5,693 nt of DNA, from contig CANGNR010000076.1 in the NCBI GenBank assembly GCA_947455385.1, positions 1 through 5,693 of the forward strand, read 5' to 3'. Source of the stretch: Microbacteriaceae bacterium. Lineage in GTDB: Bacteria; Actinomycetota; Actinomycetes; Actinomycetales; Microbacteriaceae. The translations under genes were made by a program, and so were the position numbers. The notes under the pieces are model-generated. The model saw only the letters and a list, made by a program, of their open reading frames with translations. It was not told where the DNA came from and made no database searches. Shown here one piece after another: positions 5,657 to 5,693 of the stretch (the stretch's first letter is position 1; each line of letters starts with the position of its first letter).

Positions 5657-5693
5657 GAGTCACCTCGCCCCGTATCACGTGAAACTTGGTTCC
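5649..5693 (-). CDS. recF: DNA replication/repair protein RecF, C-terminal end only (partial)
   Basis: The frame entering at the window edge reads GTKFHVIRGEVTLG and stops at TGA (5651-5649). Only 14 residues are visible, too few for domain evidence. The call rests on position immediately before a DUF721/dciA gene (the recF-dciA-gyrB-gyrA order of Actinobacteria) and on the FHVxxGxV-type ending common in RecF. The stop overlaps the dciA start by 8 nt. RecF is a cytoplasmic ABC-type ATPase that loads RecA at gaps. The first base shown need not be the true codon boundary of the full gene, but no other open frame here fits. Confidence 0.7.
   Translation of the reverse strand, partial: GTKFHVIRGEVTLG

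Overview
This window is a conserved chromosomal core segment of an actinobacterium. All real genes lie on the minus strand, so the biological order runs from high to low coordinates: the last codons of recF, then dciA (DUF721), gyrB, gyrA and a small DUF3566 membrane-protein gene. This is the classic actinobacterial block downstream of dnaA-dnaN-recF, so the window almost certainly lies close to oriC, with transcription co-directional. A DciA-type protein ending in GRGPRDTYG, a 645-residue GyrB without the large insertion of gammaproteobacterial GyrB, a GyrA with two GyrA-box-like motifs in its C-terminal domain, and a DUF3566 gene after gyrA all point to Actinomycetota. Protein style and moderately high GC content (about 60% by eye) suggest a Microbacteriaceae-like organism, but that level is inference.

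Layout: 5649-5693 holds the C-terminal tail of RecF, whose stop overlaps the TTG start of dciA by 8 nt. dciA occupies 5162-5656. The only sizeable gene-free stretch is 4929-5161 (233 nt), the gyrB leader. It holds an 11-bp interrupted inverted repeat, a plausible promoter, a possible 15-codon leaderless ORF, two short hairpins and the gyrB ribosome binding site. gyrB is at 2991-4928, followed after 24 nt by gyrA at 414-2966. gyrA overlaps the DUF3566 gene (16-417) by the ATGA arrangement. A hairpin plus T-run sits at the window edge (1-17).

How the genes work together: DciA is the ancestral helicase-loading partner of DnaB at replication initiation, and RecF acts in gap repair. GyrB (ATPase and TOPRIM) and GyrA (DNA gate and wrapping domain) form the A2B2 gyrase that introduces negative supercoils. 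The DUF3566 protein is a small membrane protein of unknown function, probably translationally coupled to gyrA.

I see no mobile element, CRISPR array, RNA gene, intein or unfamiliar multi-gene system. The least ordinary parts are the structured gyrB leader, with mutually exclusive pairings and a possible leader peptide, and a glycine in GyrA at the position equivalent to E. coli Ser83, the main quinolone-contact residue.
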